A stretch of DNA of 64,000 bases from Castellaniella sp034675905 (GTDB lineage: Bacteria; Pseudomonadota; Gammaproteobacteria; Burkholderiales; Burkholderiaceae_B), in the NCBI RefSeq assembly GCF_034675905.1, contig NZ_JAUCCV010000002.1, positions 372,001-436,000 on the forward strand, in the 5' to 3' direction. Made by a program: the position numbers and the translations under genes. Of this stretch, positions 35,169 through 43,871 are shown in pieces. The notes beneath the pieces are model-generated. The model ran no database searches. It saw only the letters and a program-made list of their open reading frames with translations, and had not been told where the DNA came from. Each line of letters starts with the position of its first letter. The stretch's first letter is position 1.

Positions 35169-35540
35169 TTACTCCGGCATGGCGGTTGACCCGTTGCGAC
35201 GTCTGCAGGGTGCATCGGACGCACCCAGATTGACCAGTACCACGCCTGCCAGCAGAGCGCCCATGCCCAGCAGCTTGAAGAGATCCAGCGTTTCGCCAAA
35301 ATAGCGCAAACCGATCACCGTGATACAGATCAGGCCGATGCTTTCCCAGGCTGCGTAGGCCAAGGCCAAAGGCAGATATTTGACAGCCGTCGCCAGGAAT
35401 ACGAATGACAGGCCGATCAGGGCATACATGAGCAGCAAGGCGGACAGAGAACCGGACAGCGACACGCGTTTCATGACGGTGACACTGATGACTTCCACTG
35501 CTACCGCCGCCAGCAGGAACAACCAGGGACGCAGGAACAC
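35169..35540 (-). CDS. mdtJ: Spermidine export SMR protein MdtJ
   Basis: Partner SMR subunit (123 aa) of MdtI. Membrane helices FLLAAVAVEVISVTVMKRVS, ALIGLSFVFLATAVKYLPLALAYAAWE and LGMGALLAGVVLVNLG follow the MdtJ pattern, including the glutamate in helix 1. GTG 35540 is used as start, with AAGG six nt upstream. It is divergent from a LysR gene that probably regulates it; the trigger is unknown. Confidence 0.85.
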   Translation of the reverse strand: MFLRPWLFLLAAVAVEVISVTVMKRVSLSGSLSALLLMYALIGLSFVFLATAVKYLPLALAYAAWESIGLICITVIGLRYFGETLDLFKLLGMGALLAGVVLVNLGASDAPCRRRNGSTAMPE

Positions 35541-35643
35541 GATGAACCTTTTTCATCAGCAATGATGTGATGTGTGCCATTTTCATTCTAATTAATGGAT
35601 TCAAAAAGTTGATATCAATCTTTTTTATAGATAGAGTGGCGGC
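35541..35643. promoter_or_regulatory. mdtJI-lysR divergent promoter region
   Basis: An AT-rich spacer of 103 nt containing the perfect 10-bp palindrome TTGATATCAA at 35609-35618 and an ATTAAT element nearby. The position between a LysR gene and its divergent neighbour, and the palindromic form, suit a LysR operator. Confidence 0.45.
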
Positions 35644-36519
35644 ATGCAATGGAATCTCGATCAACTGCGTCAATTCGTCGCTACGGCGGAACTGGGCTCC
35701 ATCAGCGCGGCCGCACGACAGCTGGGCAAGGTGCAGTCGGCTGTCAGCACGGCCATCGCTTTGCTCGAAGCGGACCTGGGCGTCGTTCTGTTCGACCGCA
35801 GCGGGCACCGCGCAGTCCTGTCCGATGCCGGACAGCTGCTGTTGCGGGAAGCGCGGGAATTGCTGCGTCAGGCGCACGAACTGGATCAGCGGGCGCGATC
35901 CCTGGCCGACGGCAGCGAGCCCCGGCTGGCTCTGGCATTCGACGAGGCCCTGCCCTATACCGCGCTCAACGCGCTATTAGGCGAGATCTCTGAACGCTTC
36001 CCCGAGCTGGAACTGACCCTGCTCAACGGCACTGCCACGGAAGTCGCCGAATACGTCGAACAAGGCCGCGCCGATATCGCCTTTCATTTCGAGCGCGGTT
36101 CGCTGCACGACGGCTTTGATCAACGCCACCTTGGCGCGCTGCCCCAGGGAGTCTTTGTGGCCAGCGGCCACCCGCTGCTGCGCCCGGACGCCGTCCAGCG
36201 CCGCGACCTGGCGCGCTACCGGCAATTGCTGATGTGCGCCGAAGACATCGACGCCATCGCCTACAGTCCGAAAATTTGGCGCTCTGACAGCTTTTATACG
36301 ATTGCAGGCATGGTGGCGGCCAATCTGGGCTGGGCCGTCTTGCCGGTGCACATTGCTGCCTACGACGACTACCCCCGTCCGCTACGGCAGGTCTCCTGCC
36401 CGGCGCTGGCCCTGCCGCCGCTGCCCGTACGCATGTTCTGGCCGCTGGGGCGCCCGTTGGGGGCCACGGCGCAATGGATTCATATCCGCTTTGCGGAACT
36501 GATGCGGGAACTGCCCTGA
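35644..36519 (+). CDS. LysR-family regulator divergent from mdtJI
   Basis: LysR-type transcription factor (291 aa). The winged helix-turn-helix occupies about residues 3-62 (LDQLRQFVATAELGSISAAARQLGKVQSAVSTAI), then a linker helix and an effector domain beginning near PRLALAFDEALPYT. The closest visible partner is the mdtJI operon on the other strand, so a role in polyamine or drug efflux control is suggested by position. It is convergent with accD; the 76-nt gap holds a GC-rich hairpin. Confidence 0.88.
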   Translation: MQWNLDQLRQFVATAELGSISAAARQLGKVQSAVSTAIALLEADLGVVLFDRSGHRAVLSDAGQLLLREARELLRQAHELDQRARSLADGSEPRLALAFDEALPYTALNALLGEISERFPELELTLLNGTATEVAEYVEQGRADIAFHFERGSLHDGFDQRHLGALPQGVFVASGHPLLRPDAVQRRDLARYRQLLMCAEDIDAIAYSPKIWRSDSFYTIAGMVAANLGWAVLPVHIAAYDDYPRPLRQVSCPALALPPLPVRMFWPLGRPLGATAQWIHIRFAELMRELP

Positions 36520-36561
36520 AGGGCGATGGGCGCAGGCCTTTGCCGCAGGCGTCGCTACATA

Positions 36562-36585
36562 GGGCGGCTACGCAAGCAGCCGCCC
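36562..36585 (-). terminator. GC-rich hairpin after accD
   Basis: GGGCGGCT, an 8-nt loop and AGCCGCCC form a stem 11 nt past the accD stop. There is no T run on either strand, so it may only retard or protect transcripts rather than terminate. The sequence GCCGCCCCGGCAAGGGATCA spanning its edge and the accD stop recurs at the 3' end of ligA. Confidence 0.4.
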
Positions 36586-36595
36586 CGGCAAGGGA

Positions 36596-37477
36596 TCAAG
36601 CCGCCTTGCACACGACTTCGATGGGCTGGCGGGTGAACAGCGCCAACAGGTGGGCGAGTTCTTCCTGCATCTCGCGGCGGTCCACGACGCAATCAATGGC
36701 GCCCTTGCTGACCAGGAACTCGGCCCGCTGGAAGCCTTCCGGCAGTTTTTCACGAACGGTCTGCTCGATCACGCGCGGCCCCGCAAAACCGATCAGGGCA
36801 TTGGGTTCGGCCATGACAACGTCGCCCATGAAGGCAAACGACGCAGACACGCCACCCATGGTGGGATCAGTCAGAATACTGATGAACGGCAGACCGGCTT
36901 CGGACAGCTGGTGCAGCATGGCGGTCGTTTTAGCCATCTGCAGCAGGGAAAACAGGGACTCCTGCATGCGGGCGCCCCCCGAGGACGACACGCAGACAAA
37001 AGGCATGCGGCGATCGATGGCTTCCTGGACGCCGCGCGTGAAGCGTTCGCCCACGACCGAACCCATCGATCCCCCCATGAAGGCGAATTCAAAGCAGGCC
37101 AGTACCGCCGGCACCGACAGAATCGTGCCGCTCATGACGACCATGGCTTCGGATTCCCCGGTCTGCTTGACTGCTTCCGACACCCGTTCCGGGTAGCGGC
37201 GAGAATCCTTGAATTTCAGGGGGTCCATGGGACGCGTCTGGCTGCCGATCTCGGTCCGGCCTTCGGGGTCCAGCAGGGCATCGATGCGCGCCCGTGCCCC
37301 GATGCGCATATGGTGACTGCATTTAGGGCAGACATTCAGCGTCGCCAGCAGGTCTTCTTTGTACAGCACGGACTCGCAGGACGGGCATTTCACCCATAGC
37401 CCCTCGGGGACCCGTTTGGAGGCCGAGTCGCTCTGACGATTGATGCGCGGAGGCAGGATTTTTTCGAACCAGCTCAT
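36596..37477 (-). CDS. accD: Acetyl-CoA carboxylase carboxyltransferase subunit beta
   Basis: Beta subunit (293 aa) of the carboxyltransferase that makes malonyl-CoA, the entry of fatty acid synthesis. A four-cysteine zinc ribbon (CPSCESVLY...CPKCSHHMR) near residues 31-55 is followed by the crotonase-like domain with SSSGGARMQES and PTMGGVSASFAFMGD. ATG 37477 (MSWFEKILPPRI) is the family start; further upstream residues are not conserved. It follows trpA after 2 nt, the trpB-trpA-accD order common in proteobacteria. Confidence 0.97.
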   Translation of the reverse strand: MSWFEKILPPRINRQSDSASKRVPEGLWVKCPSCESVLYKEDLLATLNVCPKCSHHMRIGARARIDALLDPEGRTEIGSQTRPMDPLKFKDSRRYPERVSEAVKQTGESEAMVVMSGTILSVPAVLACFEFAFMGGSMGSVVGERFTRGVQEAIDRRMPFVCVSSSGGARMQESLFSLLQMAKTTAMLHQLSEAGLPFISILTDPTMGGVSASFAFMGDVVMAEPNALIGFAGPRVIEQTVREKLPEGFQRAEFLVSKGAIDCVVDRREMQEELAHLLALFTRQPIEVVCKAA

Positions 37478-37479
37478 GG

Positions 37480-38307
37480 TCAACCTTTTTGGATGTGATC
37501 GAGGGCCTGCCGGACGTCGGCCAGCCACGCGGCAGCAGCGCCGATCGCTGCCTGAGGGCCGTCGCTGCGCGAGGTTTCCTCGATGATTTGAATCAGTTTG
37601 CTGCCGATGACGACCGCATCGGCATGCGGCGCCAGCCGGGCGGCGCTGGCGGCGTCCCGGATACCGAAGCCGACGCCCACAGGAATGCTGATGTGGCGGC
37701 GAATGGTCGCCAAATGCCGCGCCACGTCGTCGGTATCCAGAGTGCCCGCGCCGGTGACGCCCTTCAGGGAGACATAGTACACATAACCGCGGGCCAGGCG
37801 GGCGACCTCGGCCATCCGGGGTTCAGTCGATGTCGGCGCCAGCAGATAGATCGGATCGATGCCGGCCGTCGACAGACTGGCGGCGAAATCCGCAGATTCT
37901 TCCGGGGTGTAATCCACCACCAGCACCCCGTCGACGCCCGCCTGGGCGGCCCGTTGCACGAATGCCGCCCGCCCCATGCATTCGATGGGGTTGGCGTACC
38001 CCATCAGCACCACGGGCGTCCGGTCATCCTGGCGGCGGAAGTCGGCCACCAGGTCCAGCACCACGGCCAGGCTGACGTCGGCGGCAATCGCGCGTTCGCC
38101 CGCCTGCTGAATGACCGGGCCATCCGCCATGGGATCGGAAAACGGCACGCCCAGCTCGATGACATTGGCGCCCGCCGCCACCAGCGCCTGCATCAGGGCC
38201 GGTGTGGAGGCGACCAGCGGATCGCCGGCCGTGATATAGGGGATCAGTGCCGTGCGCCCTGACAAGGCGCCGAACGTGGCAGCCAGACGATGATTGGATG
38301 CAGTCAA
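37480..38307 (-). CDS. trpA: Tryptophan synthase alpha chain
   Basis: Cleaves indole-3-glycerol phosphate to indole, which is passed to TrpB (275 aa). Catalytic Glu is in NVIELGVPFSDP and Asp in DPMADGPVIQ; GVGFGIRDAASA and GVTGAGTL form the phosphate-binding loops. I use TTG 38307 (TASNHRLAATFGAL), with TAGGAG seven nt upstream; the frame is open into trpB but without homology. It starts 10 nt after trpB and is followed by accD. Confidence 0.95.
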   Translation of the reverse strand: MTASNHRLAATFGALSGRTALIPYITAGDPLVASTPALMQALVAAGANVIELGVPFSDPMADGPVIQQAGERAIAADVSLAVVLDLVADFRRQDDRTPVVLMGYANPIECMGRAAFVQRAAQAGVDGVLVVDYTPEESADFAASLSTAGIDPIYLLAPTSTEPRMAEVARLARGYVYYVSLKGVTGAGTLDTDDVARHLATIRRHISIPVGVGFGIRDAASAARLAPHADAVVIGSKLIQIIEETSRSDGPQAAIGAAAAWLADVRQALDHIQKG

Positions 38308-38317
38308 GGAAATACTC

Positions 38318-39517
38318 CTAAAGCACGATGCCGCTGGTTTCGGCCACGGTGTGCATGTCCTTGTCGCCGCGCCCCGACAGATTGACCAGAATGATCTGAT
38401 CGTTGGCCAGGGTGGGGGCGAGTTTCGCCGCGTAGGCGATGGCATGGGCGGATTCCAGCGCCGGCATGATGCCTTCGATGCGGCAGCAATTGTGAAAGGC
38501 GGCCAGGGCTTCCTGATCGGTGATGCCCACATATTGGGCCCGTCCCGAATCCTTCAGCCAGGCGTGTTCAGGGCCGACGCCCGGATAGTCCAGACCGGCG
38601 GAAATGGAATGGGTTTCAGTGATCTGGCCATTGACGTCCTGCAGCAGATAGGTGCGGTTGCCGTGCAGCACCCCCACCACGCCCCGGCTCAGGGATGCCG
38701 CATGATGGCCGCTGTCCAGCCCCTCGCCGGCGGCTTCCACCCCGATCAGGCGCACGGATTCGTGTTCGATATAGGGATGGAAGATGCCGATGGCATTGGA
38801 CCCCCCGCCCACGGCGGCGACCACGTAATCGGGCTGGCGCCCTGCATCGCGCGGCATCTGTTCCAGGCATTCCCGGCCGATGATGGTCTGGAAATCACGC
38901 ACCATCTGCGGATAGGGGTGCGGGCCGGCCACGGTGCCGATGATGTAAAAGGTGTCCTCGACGTTGGTGACCCAGTCGCGCATGGCTTCGTTCAGCGCGT
39001 CTTTCAGGGTGCGCGAGCCGGATTCCACCGGCACCACCTTCGCCCCCAGCAGCTTCATGCGATAGACATTGGACGCCTGACGACGCACGTCTTCGCTGCC
39101 CATGTAGACCACGCATTCCAGGCCGTAGCGGGCAGCCACCGTGGCGGTCGCCACGCCATGCTGACCGGCGCCGGTTTCGGCGATGACGCGCGGCTTGCCC
39201 ATGCGGCGGGCCAGCAGCGCCTGGCCGATGCAATTGTTGACCTTGTGGGCGCCCGTGTGATTCAGGTCTTCGCGCTTGAACCAGATCTGCGCGCCGCCCA
39301 GCTGCTGCGACCAGCGCCGCGCATGGTAGACCGGGCTGGGCCGCCCGACGAAGTGTTCCAGTTCGTCGGCGAATTCGCTGAGGAATTCGGGGTCGTCCCG
39401 GTAGTGTTGGTAGGCTTTTTGCAAAGCATCCAGGGCGTGCACCAGGGTTTCGGCCACGAACGAACCGCCAAACTGGCCAAAATGCCCCTGGGCATCCGGC
39501 AAATGATAGGGCTTCAA
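38318..39517 (-). CDS. trpB: Tryptophan synthase beta chain
   Basis: PLP enzyme (399 aa) that joins indole and serine to tryptophan. The PLP lysine is in NHTGAHKVNN, the phosphate loop in VGGGSNAIG and the COMM-domain region in ETGAGQHGVATATVAA. I start at TTG 39517 (KPYHLPDAQGHFGQFGG), which gives the normal length; an upstream ATG (39622) would add 35 residues without family similarity. It is separated from relA by 126 nt, so trpB may have its own promoter. Confidence 0.95.
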   Translation of the reverse strand: MKPYHLPDAQGHFGQFGGSFVAETLVHALDALQKAYQHYRDDPEFLSEFADELEHFVGRPSPVYHARRWSQQLGGAQIWFKREDLNHTGAHKVNNCIGQALLARRMGKPRVIAETGAGQHGVATATVAARYGLECVVYMGSEDVRRQASNVYRMKLLGAKVVPVESGSRTLKDALNEAMRDWVTNVEDTFYIIGTVAGPHPYPQMVRDFQTIIGRECLEQMPRDAGRQPDYVVAAVGGGSNAIGIFHPYIEHESVRLIGVEAAGEGLDSGHHAASLSRGVVGVLHGNRTYLLQDVNGQITETHSISAGLDYPGVGPEHAWLKDSGRAQYVGITDQEALAAFHNCCRIEGIMPALESAHAIAYAAKLAPTLANDQIILVNLSGRGDKDMHTVAETSGIVL

Positions 39518-39643
39518 ATCCAGACTCGCTTCAAAGGTGCCCGAACCGGGCAAAGCGGACCACAGCGGCCAGCCAAATGAGCATTTTAACAGCGCGGCCA
39601 AGGCCGGGCGCTGACGGAGCATCGCACGCCATTTCCTGCACGG

Positions 39644-41842
39644 CTACTGGCGGCTGGCCTGGACGCCCGGCAACTCATTGACTGCATCCAGCGCCTGGCG
39701 AATCTGCGCGCCGTCACGTACTTCGATGGTGAACACCATGTGCGCCAGGGACCGCCGGCTATGGGTCGTGACCCGCACCACCCGCAGCCGCAGGCGGGCA
39801 AAGATTTCCGACAGATCCCGCAAAAGATTGGGGCGGTCCTGGGCATGGATGCTGAGATCCACCGGATACAGGGCCTGCCCGGTTTCCCCCCAGGCCACCT
39901 GGATGCAGCGTTCTGGGTGCCGCTGCGCCAGCGCACCCCAAGAAGCGCAATCCTGCCGATGGATGGACACCCCCCGACCGCGCGTGACAAAGCCTTCGAT
40001 CGCGTCCGGCGGCGCCGGCCGGCAGCAGCGGGCCAGTTGTGTCAGCAGGGAATCGACCCCTACCACCAGTACGCCGCTTTTTCCGGTACGCGCCACGCTG
40101 CCCGCATCGCTGGCATAGACACGGGCGGCATCCGGTGGTTCGGATTCAACGTCGGGCTCGCGGAAGATCTGATCGATCTGCCGCAGGCTGAATTCTTCTT
40201 TGGCCGCCGCCACATACAGATCATCGGCGCGCGCGAACCCCAACTGCTGGGCCAGATGTTCCTGATTGACGGCTGTCTTGCCCAGCCGCTGCAGTTCCTT
40301 TTCGACCAGCGTCTGCCCCTGGGCGATGCGCTGCTGCAATTCCACTGCATTGAACCAGGCCCGCACCTTGGAGCGCGCACGGGGGCTGGCCAGATAGTTC
40401 AGCTGCGGATTGAGCCAGTCCCGCGAAGGCCCGCCGGATTTGGCGGCGGTGATCTCTACCGTCTGCCCCGTGCGCAAGGGCGTGGACAAGGGCACCATCT
40501 GGCCGTCGACCCGGGCGCCCCGGCAACGGTGTCCCAGATCGGTATGCAGCAGATAGGCGAAATCAACGGGGGTGGCGCCTTCCGGCAATTCCAGGACACG
40601 GGCCTGAGGCGTCATCACATAAATGTGCCGCTCGCTGCGCGGCGCCTCCGGTGCGGGGGCGGGCCCGCCGTCTTCCTTCCAGGCCAGCAGCTGGCGCATC
40701 CAGGAGATCTTCTGGTCATAATCCCCTGTCGCCGATACCTGACCACCCCGGGCGCCGGCTTCTTTGTAGCGCCAGTGGGCTGCCATCCCGAATTCGGCGA
40801 ACTGGTGCATGTCCTGCGTGCGGATCTGCACTTCGAAAGCCCGCCCCTGATCGTCGGCCACCACCGTATGCAGAGAGCGATAGCCATTGGGCTTGGGCCG
40901 GGCGATGTAATCATCGAATTCTTCCGGCACAGGCGTCCACATGGCATGCACCAGCGCCAGGACGGCATAGCAGGTGCGCTCGTCAGCCACGATCACGCGC
41001 AGGGCCCGCAGATCGAACAATTGATGGAATTCCAGATGCTTGATGCGCATCTTGTTCCAGATACTGTAGATGTGCTTGGGACGACCACTGATGTCCGCCT
41101 GGATGTGCGCATCATCCAGCGCCGTCTGCAGACGGCTGACCACCTCATCGATAAAACCTTCGCGTTCGGCGCGTTTTTCTTCCAGCTGGCGGGCGATGGC
41201 CTTGTACACATCCGGCTGCAGAAACCGGAAGGACAGGTCTTCCATTTCCCATTTCAACTGCCAGATACCCAGACGATTGGCCAGCGGGGTATACAAGGCC
41301 ATGGTTTCCTGCGCGAATTCCGCCGGGCAAGGCGTGCGCGTCGCGGCAAACCAGCGCAGCGACTGCAGCCGCGAGGCCAGTCGCATCAGCACAATACGTA
41401 AGTCAGCCGCCATCGCCAGCAGCATTTTGCGCTGCATTTCCTTTTGATCCGAGCCGGATTCCCCCCCGGCACGGCCGGCGACGGCCCCCAGATGCAGCAA
41501 GGCGCGGGCGCCCTGTACCAGCGTGGCGACTTCCGGGCCGAATGCCTTGCGCAGGGGGTCCGTGCGCGACAGCCCGCCGGCAGGCACCGGCTGCACGGCC
41601 AGCAAGGCGCCTGCCCGCGTGGCGGCATCGGTGCCCAGATCACGCAGGATCAGGACGACCGCTGCGCAATGCGCATCCAGCGGTTCGCCCGTGCTGGCCC
41701 GCGCCTGGCGCAAAGGCTCGCTGACCCAATCCACCGCCTGCCGCAGCAAGGCGGCCCCCTCCGCGTCCAGCCCCTGAGTGGCGGCCTGGAACCAGTCCGG
41801 ATCAAAAGGGTCGGTTGGTACGGTGTGCGAAGAAGCGCTCAT
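39644..41842 (-). CDS. relA: GTP pyrophosphokinase RelA
   Basis: Ribosome-associated (p)ppGpp synthetase of the stringent response (732 aa). The hydrolase domain is degenerate, with no HDxxED motif in the N-terminal 200 residues, so it should be synthesis-only as in E. coli RelA. The synthetase domain has SGRPKHIYSIWNKM, FDLRALRVIVAD and FEVQIRTQDMHQFAE; a TGS domain (MTPQARVLELPEGATPVDFAY) and a C-terminal ACT domain (DLSIHAQDRPNLLRDLSEIFA) follow. ATG 41842 gives the expected length. It is next to trpBA here. Confidence 0.95.
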   Translation of the reverse strand: MSASSHTVPTDPFDPDWFQAATQGLDAEGAALLRQAVDWVSEPLRQARASTGEPLDAHCAAVVLILRDLGTDAATRAGALLAVQPVPAGGLSRTDPLRKAFGPEVATLVQGARALLHLGAVAGRAGGESGSDQKEMQRKMLLAMAADLRIVLMRLASRLQSLRWFAATRTPCPAEFAQETMALYTPLANRLGIWQLKWEMEDLSFRFLQPDVYKAIARQLEEKRAEREGFIDEVVSRLQTALDDAHIQADISGRPKHIYSIWNKMRIKHLEFHQLFDLRALRVIVADERTCYAVLALVHAMWTPVPEEFDDYIARPKPNGYRSLHTVVADDQGRAFEVQIRTQDMHQFAEFGMAAHWRYKEAGARGGQVSATGDYDQKISWMRQLLAWKEDGGPAPAPEAPRSERHIYVMTPQARVLELPEGATPVDFAYLLHTDLGHRCRGARVDGQMVPLSTPLRTGQTVEITAAKSGGPSRDWLNPQLNYLASPRARSKVRAWFNAVELQQRIAQGQTLVEKELQRLGKTAVNQEHLAQQLGFARADDLYVAAAKEEFSLRQIDQIFREPDVESEPPDAARVYASDAGSVARTGKSGVLVVGVDSLLTQLARCCRPAPPDAIEGFVTRGRGVSIHRQDCASWGALAQRHPERCIQVAWGETGQALYPVDLSIHAQDRPNLLRDLSEIFARLRLRVVRVTTHSRRSLAHMVFTIEVRDGAQIRQALDAVNELPGVQASRQ

Positions 41843-42061
41843 GACAAGGGCAGACGAGGAAAACGGCCTGAAAGGGCCACCCCTCTATACTACTTGAGTC
41901 CCCCGCCCTGCGGAGGCCGCCGACCGCCAGACAGGCGCCATATCGCCATTCTGTATAGCCCGCCCCTATGCCCATATCAGGCTCTGCGGGTTCTCCCTGA
42001 TAAATTCGGTAAAATCCCCTGAGGCCTTTGTTAGCCTCTGTTTTGCCTGCCGGAGCTCTTC

Positions 42062-42388
42062 ATGACCCACGTCGTCACCGAAAACTGTATCAAATGCAAA
42101 TATACCGACTGCGTCGATGTCTGTCCGGTGGACTGTTTCCGCGAGGGGCCCAACTTCCTGGTCATCGACCCTGAAGAATGCATCGACTGTGCCGTCTGTG
42201 TGCCCGAATGCCCCGCCAATGCGATCTTCGCCGAAGAAGACGTGCCCCAGGACCAGGTCGATTACATCCCCTTGAATGCCGAACTGTCCCCCACGTTCGG
42301 CCCTATCAACCGATCCGTCCAGGCGCTGGATGGCGCAGACGACTGGAACGGCGTGGCCGACAAGCTCAAATACCTGGAACGCCCCTGA
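42062..42388 (+). CDS. fdxA: Ferredoxin FdxA (7Fe-8S)
   Basis: Small electron carrier (108 aa). The first cluster motif CIKCKYTDCVDVCPVDCF fits a 3Fe-4S centre plus the fourth ligand of the next cluster, and CIDCAVCVPECP binds 4Fe-4S. The C-terminal tail of about 45 residues is the Azotobacter-type ferredoxin extension. A CGGAG ribosome site precedes ATG 42062. It stands alone, 219 nt from the divergent relA. Confidence 0.95.
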   Translation: MTHVVTENCIKCKYTDCVDVCPVDCFREGPNFLVIDPEECIDCAVCVPECPANAIFAEEDVPQDQVDYIPLNAELSPTFGPINRSVQALDGADDWNGVADKLKYLERP

Positions 42389-42527
42389 TCGGCGGCAGAA
42401 CGAGGGCGCCGTCCGCGTCAGTCTTGTTTGTAAAACCCCACACCCAAGACAGGGAATGGCTTACCTCGGGTAATTCCTGTAGCGCACCGTAACGATTACC
42501 GGTACTTTAAGTCTGTATCACCGATAT

Positions 42528-42550
42528 TGCAGCGCACGATCTGCGCTGCA
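42528..42550. other. Perfect inverted repeat upstream of phaZ
   Basis: TGCAGCGCA-CGATC-TGCGCTGCA is a perfect 9-bp dyad 24 nt before the phaZ ATG. It would form a stable hairpin in the phaZ leader or serve as an operator. A second small dyad TTACC-TCG-GGTAA is at 42461-42473. Confidence 0.45.
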
Positions 42551-42574
42551 GCCGACCACCGGAACGCACCATCC

Positions 42575-43792
42575 ATGCTGTACGATCTTCACGAGCTGCA
42601 ACGCTCCATTCTGGCTCCCTTCACTGCCTTTACAGAGACAGGGTCCCAGCTGTTTTCCAATCCCTACAGTCCTTTGGCCTATACGCCGCTGTCCCGGCAG
42701 TTCGCCGCCACCTACGAGCTGGCGCATCGCATGGGCAAGGACTACGAAAAACCCGTCTGGAACCTGTCTTCCACCACCATCGACAAGCGGGAAGTCGCTG
42801 TCACCGAAGACATCGCCCTGGCGCAGCCTTTTTGCCGCCTGGTGCACTTTCGCCGCGACACGAACCGGCAGGACCCCTGTATCCTGCTGGCGGCGCCGTT
42901 GTCGGGCCACCATGCCACCCTGCTGCGCGACACGGTCCGGGCGCTGCTGCCCAACCACGACGTCTACGTCACCGACTGGATCGACGCCCGCATGGTGCCG
43001 GCCGCCGACGGCACGTTCGGGCTGGACGATTATGTGCATTACATCCAGACCTTCCTGCGCCACCTGGGGCCGGATACGCATGTGATCTCGGTCTGCCAGC
43101 CTACCGTGCCCGTGCTGGCTGCGGTCTCGCTGCTGGCCAGCGCCGACGACCCCTGTCAGCCGCGCAGCATGATCATGATGGGCGGCCCGATCGACACGCG
43201 CAAGTCCCCCACCCAAGTCAACCGTCTGGCTACCACCAAACCTTACGCCTGGTTTGAAGACAATCTGATCCATCGCGTCCCCGCCCGCTATCCTGGCGCA
43301 GGCCGATTGGTGTATCCCGGCTTCCTGCAGCACGCGGGCTTTGTCGCCATGAACCCCGACCGCCATCTGAAATCCCACTACGATTTCTATCTGCACCTGC
43401 TGCGCGGCGACGACAACGACGCCGAGGCCCACCGCCGCTTCTACGACGAATACAACGCCGTGCTGGACATGCCGGCCCGCTTCTACCTGGACACCATCCG
43501 CACCGTCTTCCAGGAATTCCGCTTGCCTACAGGCGCCTGGACCATCGACGGCACGCTGGTCGAACCCTCCGCCATCCGCAAGACCGCCCTGATGACCATC
43601 GAAGGTGAACTTGACGACATTTCGGGTTCCGGCCAGACCCATGCGGCCCATCACCTGTGCGCCAACCTGTCACCTTCGTTGCGGGAAATCCATACCGCCA
43701 AGGACTGCGGCCATTACGGGATTTTCTCCGGACGCCGCTGGCGGTCTCAGATCTGTCCTAAAATCGCTTCTTTTATCCGCGCTCACGCCTGA
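42575..43792 (+). CDS. phaZ: Intracellular polyhydroxyalkanoate depolymerase
   Basis: Cytosolic enzyme (405 aa) of the PhaZ1 type that mobilises stored polyhydroxybutyrate. The alpha/beta-hydrolase nucleophile is a cysteine in VISVCQPTVPVLAA, as in Ralstonia PhaZ1, rather than serine; the catalytic Asp/His are probably in EGELDDISGSGQT and KDCGHYGIFSGRRW. There is no signal peptide. ATG 42575 (MLYDLHELQRSI) matches the family start; upstream in-frame codons run through the dyad. It indicates a PHB-storing organism, although no PHA synthase is in the window. Confidence 0.92.
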   Translation: MLYDLHELQRSILAPFTAFTETGSQLFSNPYSPLAYTPLSRQFAATYELAHRMGKDYEKPVWNLSSTTIDKREVAVTEDIALAQPFCRLVHFRRDTNRQDPCILLAAPLSGHHATLLRDTVRALLPNHDVYVTDWIDARMVPAADGTFGLDDYVHYIQTFLRHLGPDTHVISVCQPTVPVLAAVSLLASADDPCQPRSMIMMGGPIDTRKSPTQVNRLATTKPYAWFEDNLIHRVPARYPGAGRLVYPGFLQHAGFVAMNPDRHLKSHYDFYLHLLRGDDNDAEAHRRFYDEYNAVLDMPARFYLDTIRTVFQEFRLPTGAWTIDGTLVEPSAIRKTALMTIEGELDDISGSGQTHAAHHLCANLSPSLREIHTAKDCGHYGIFSGRRWRSQICPKIASFIRAHA

Positions 43793-43822
43793 GTCCGTCC
43801 GGCCGCATGACTGGACCCGCAT

Positions 43823-43845
43823 CAGGGCGCCGTTTCGGCGCCCTG
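43823..43845 (+). terminator. Hairpin after phaZ
   Basis: CAGGGCGCC-GTTTC-GGCGCCCTG, a perfect 9-bp stem 30 nt past the phaZ stop, lacks a T run. It may stabilise the phaZ message end or act as a weak terminator before the rnfB-like gene. Confidence 0.45.
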
Positions 43846-43871
43846 GCCACGCAGCGTGACTTTACCTGCCC

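Noticed and set aside
42518..43654. A 378-codon minus-strand open frame
   Set aside because: It is antisense to phaZ, which has clear family motifs.
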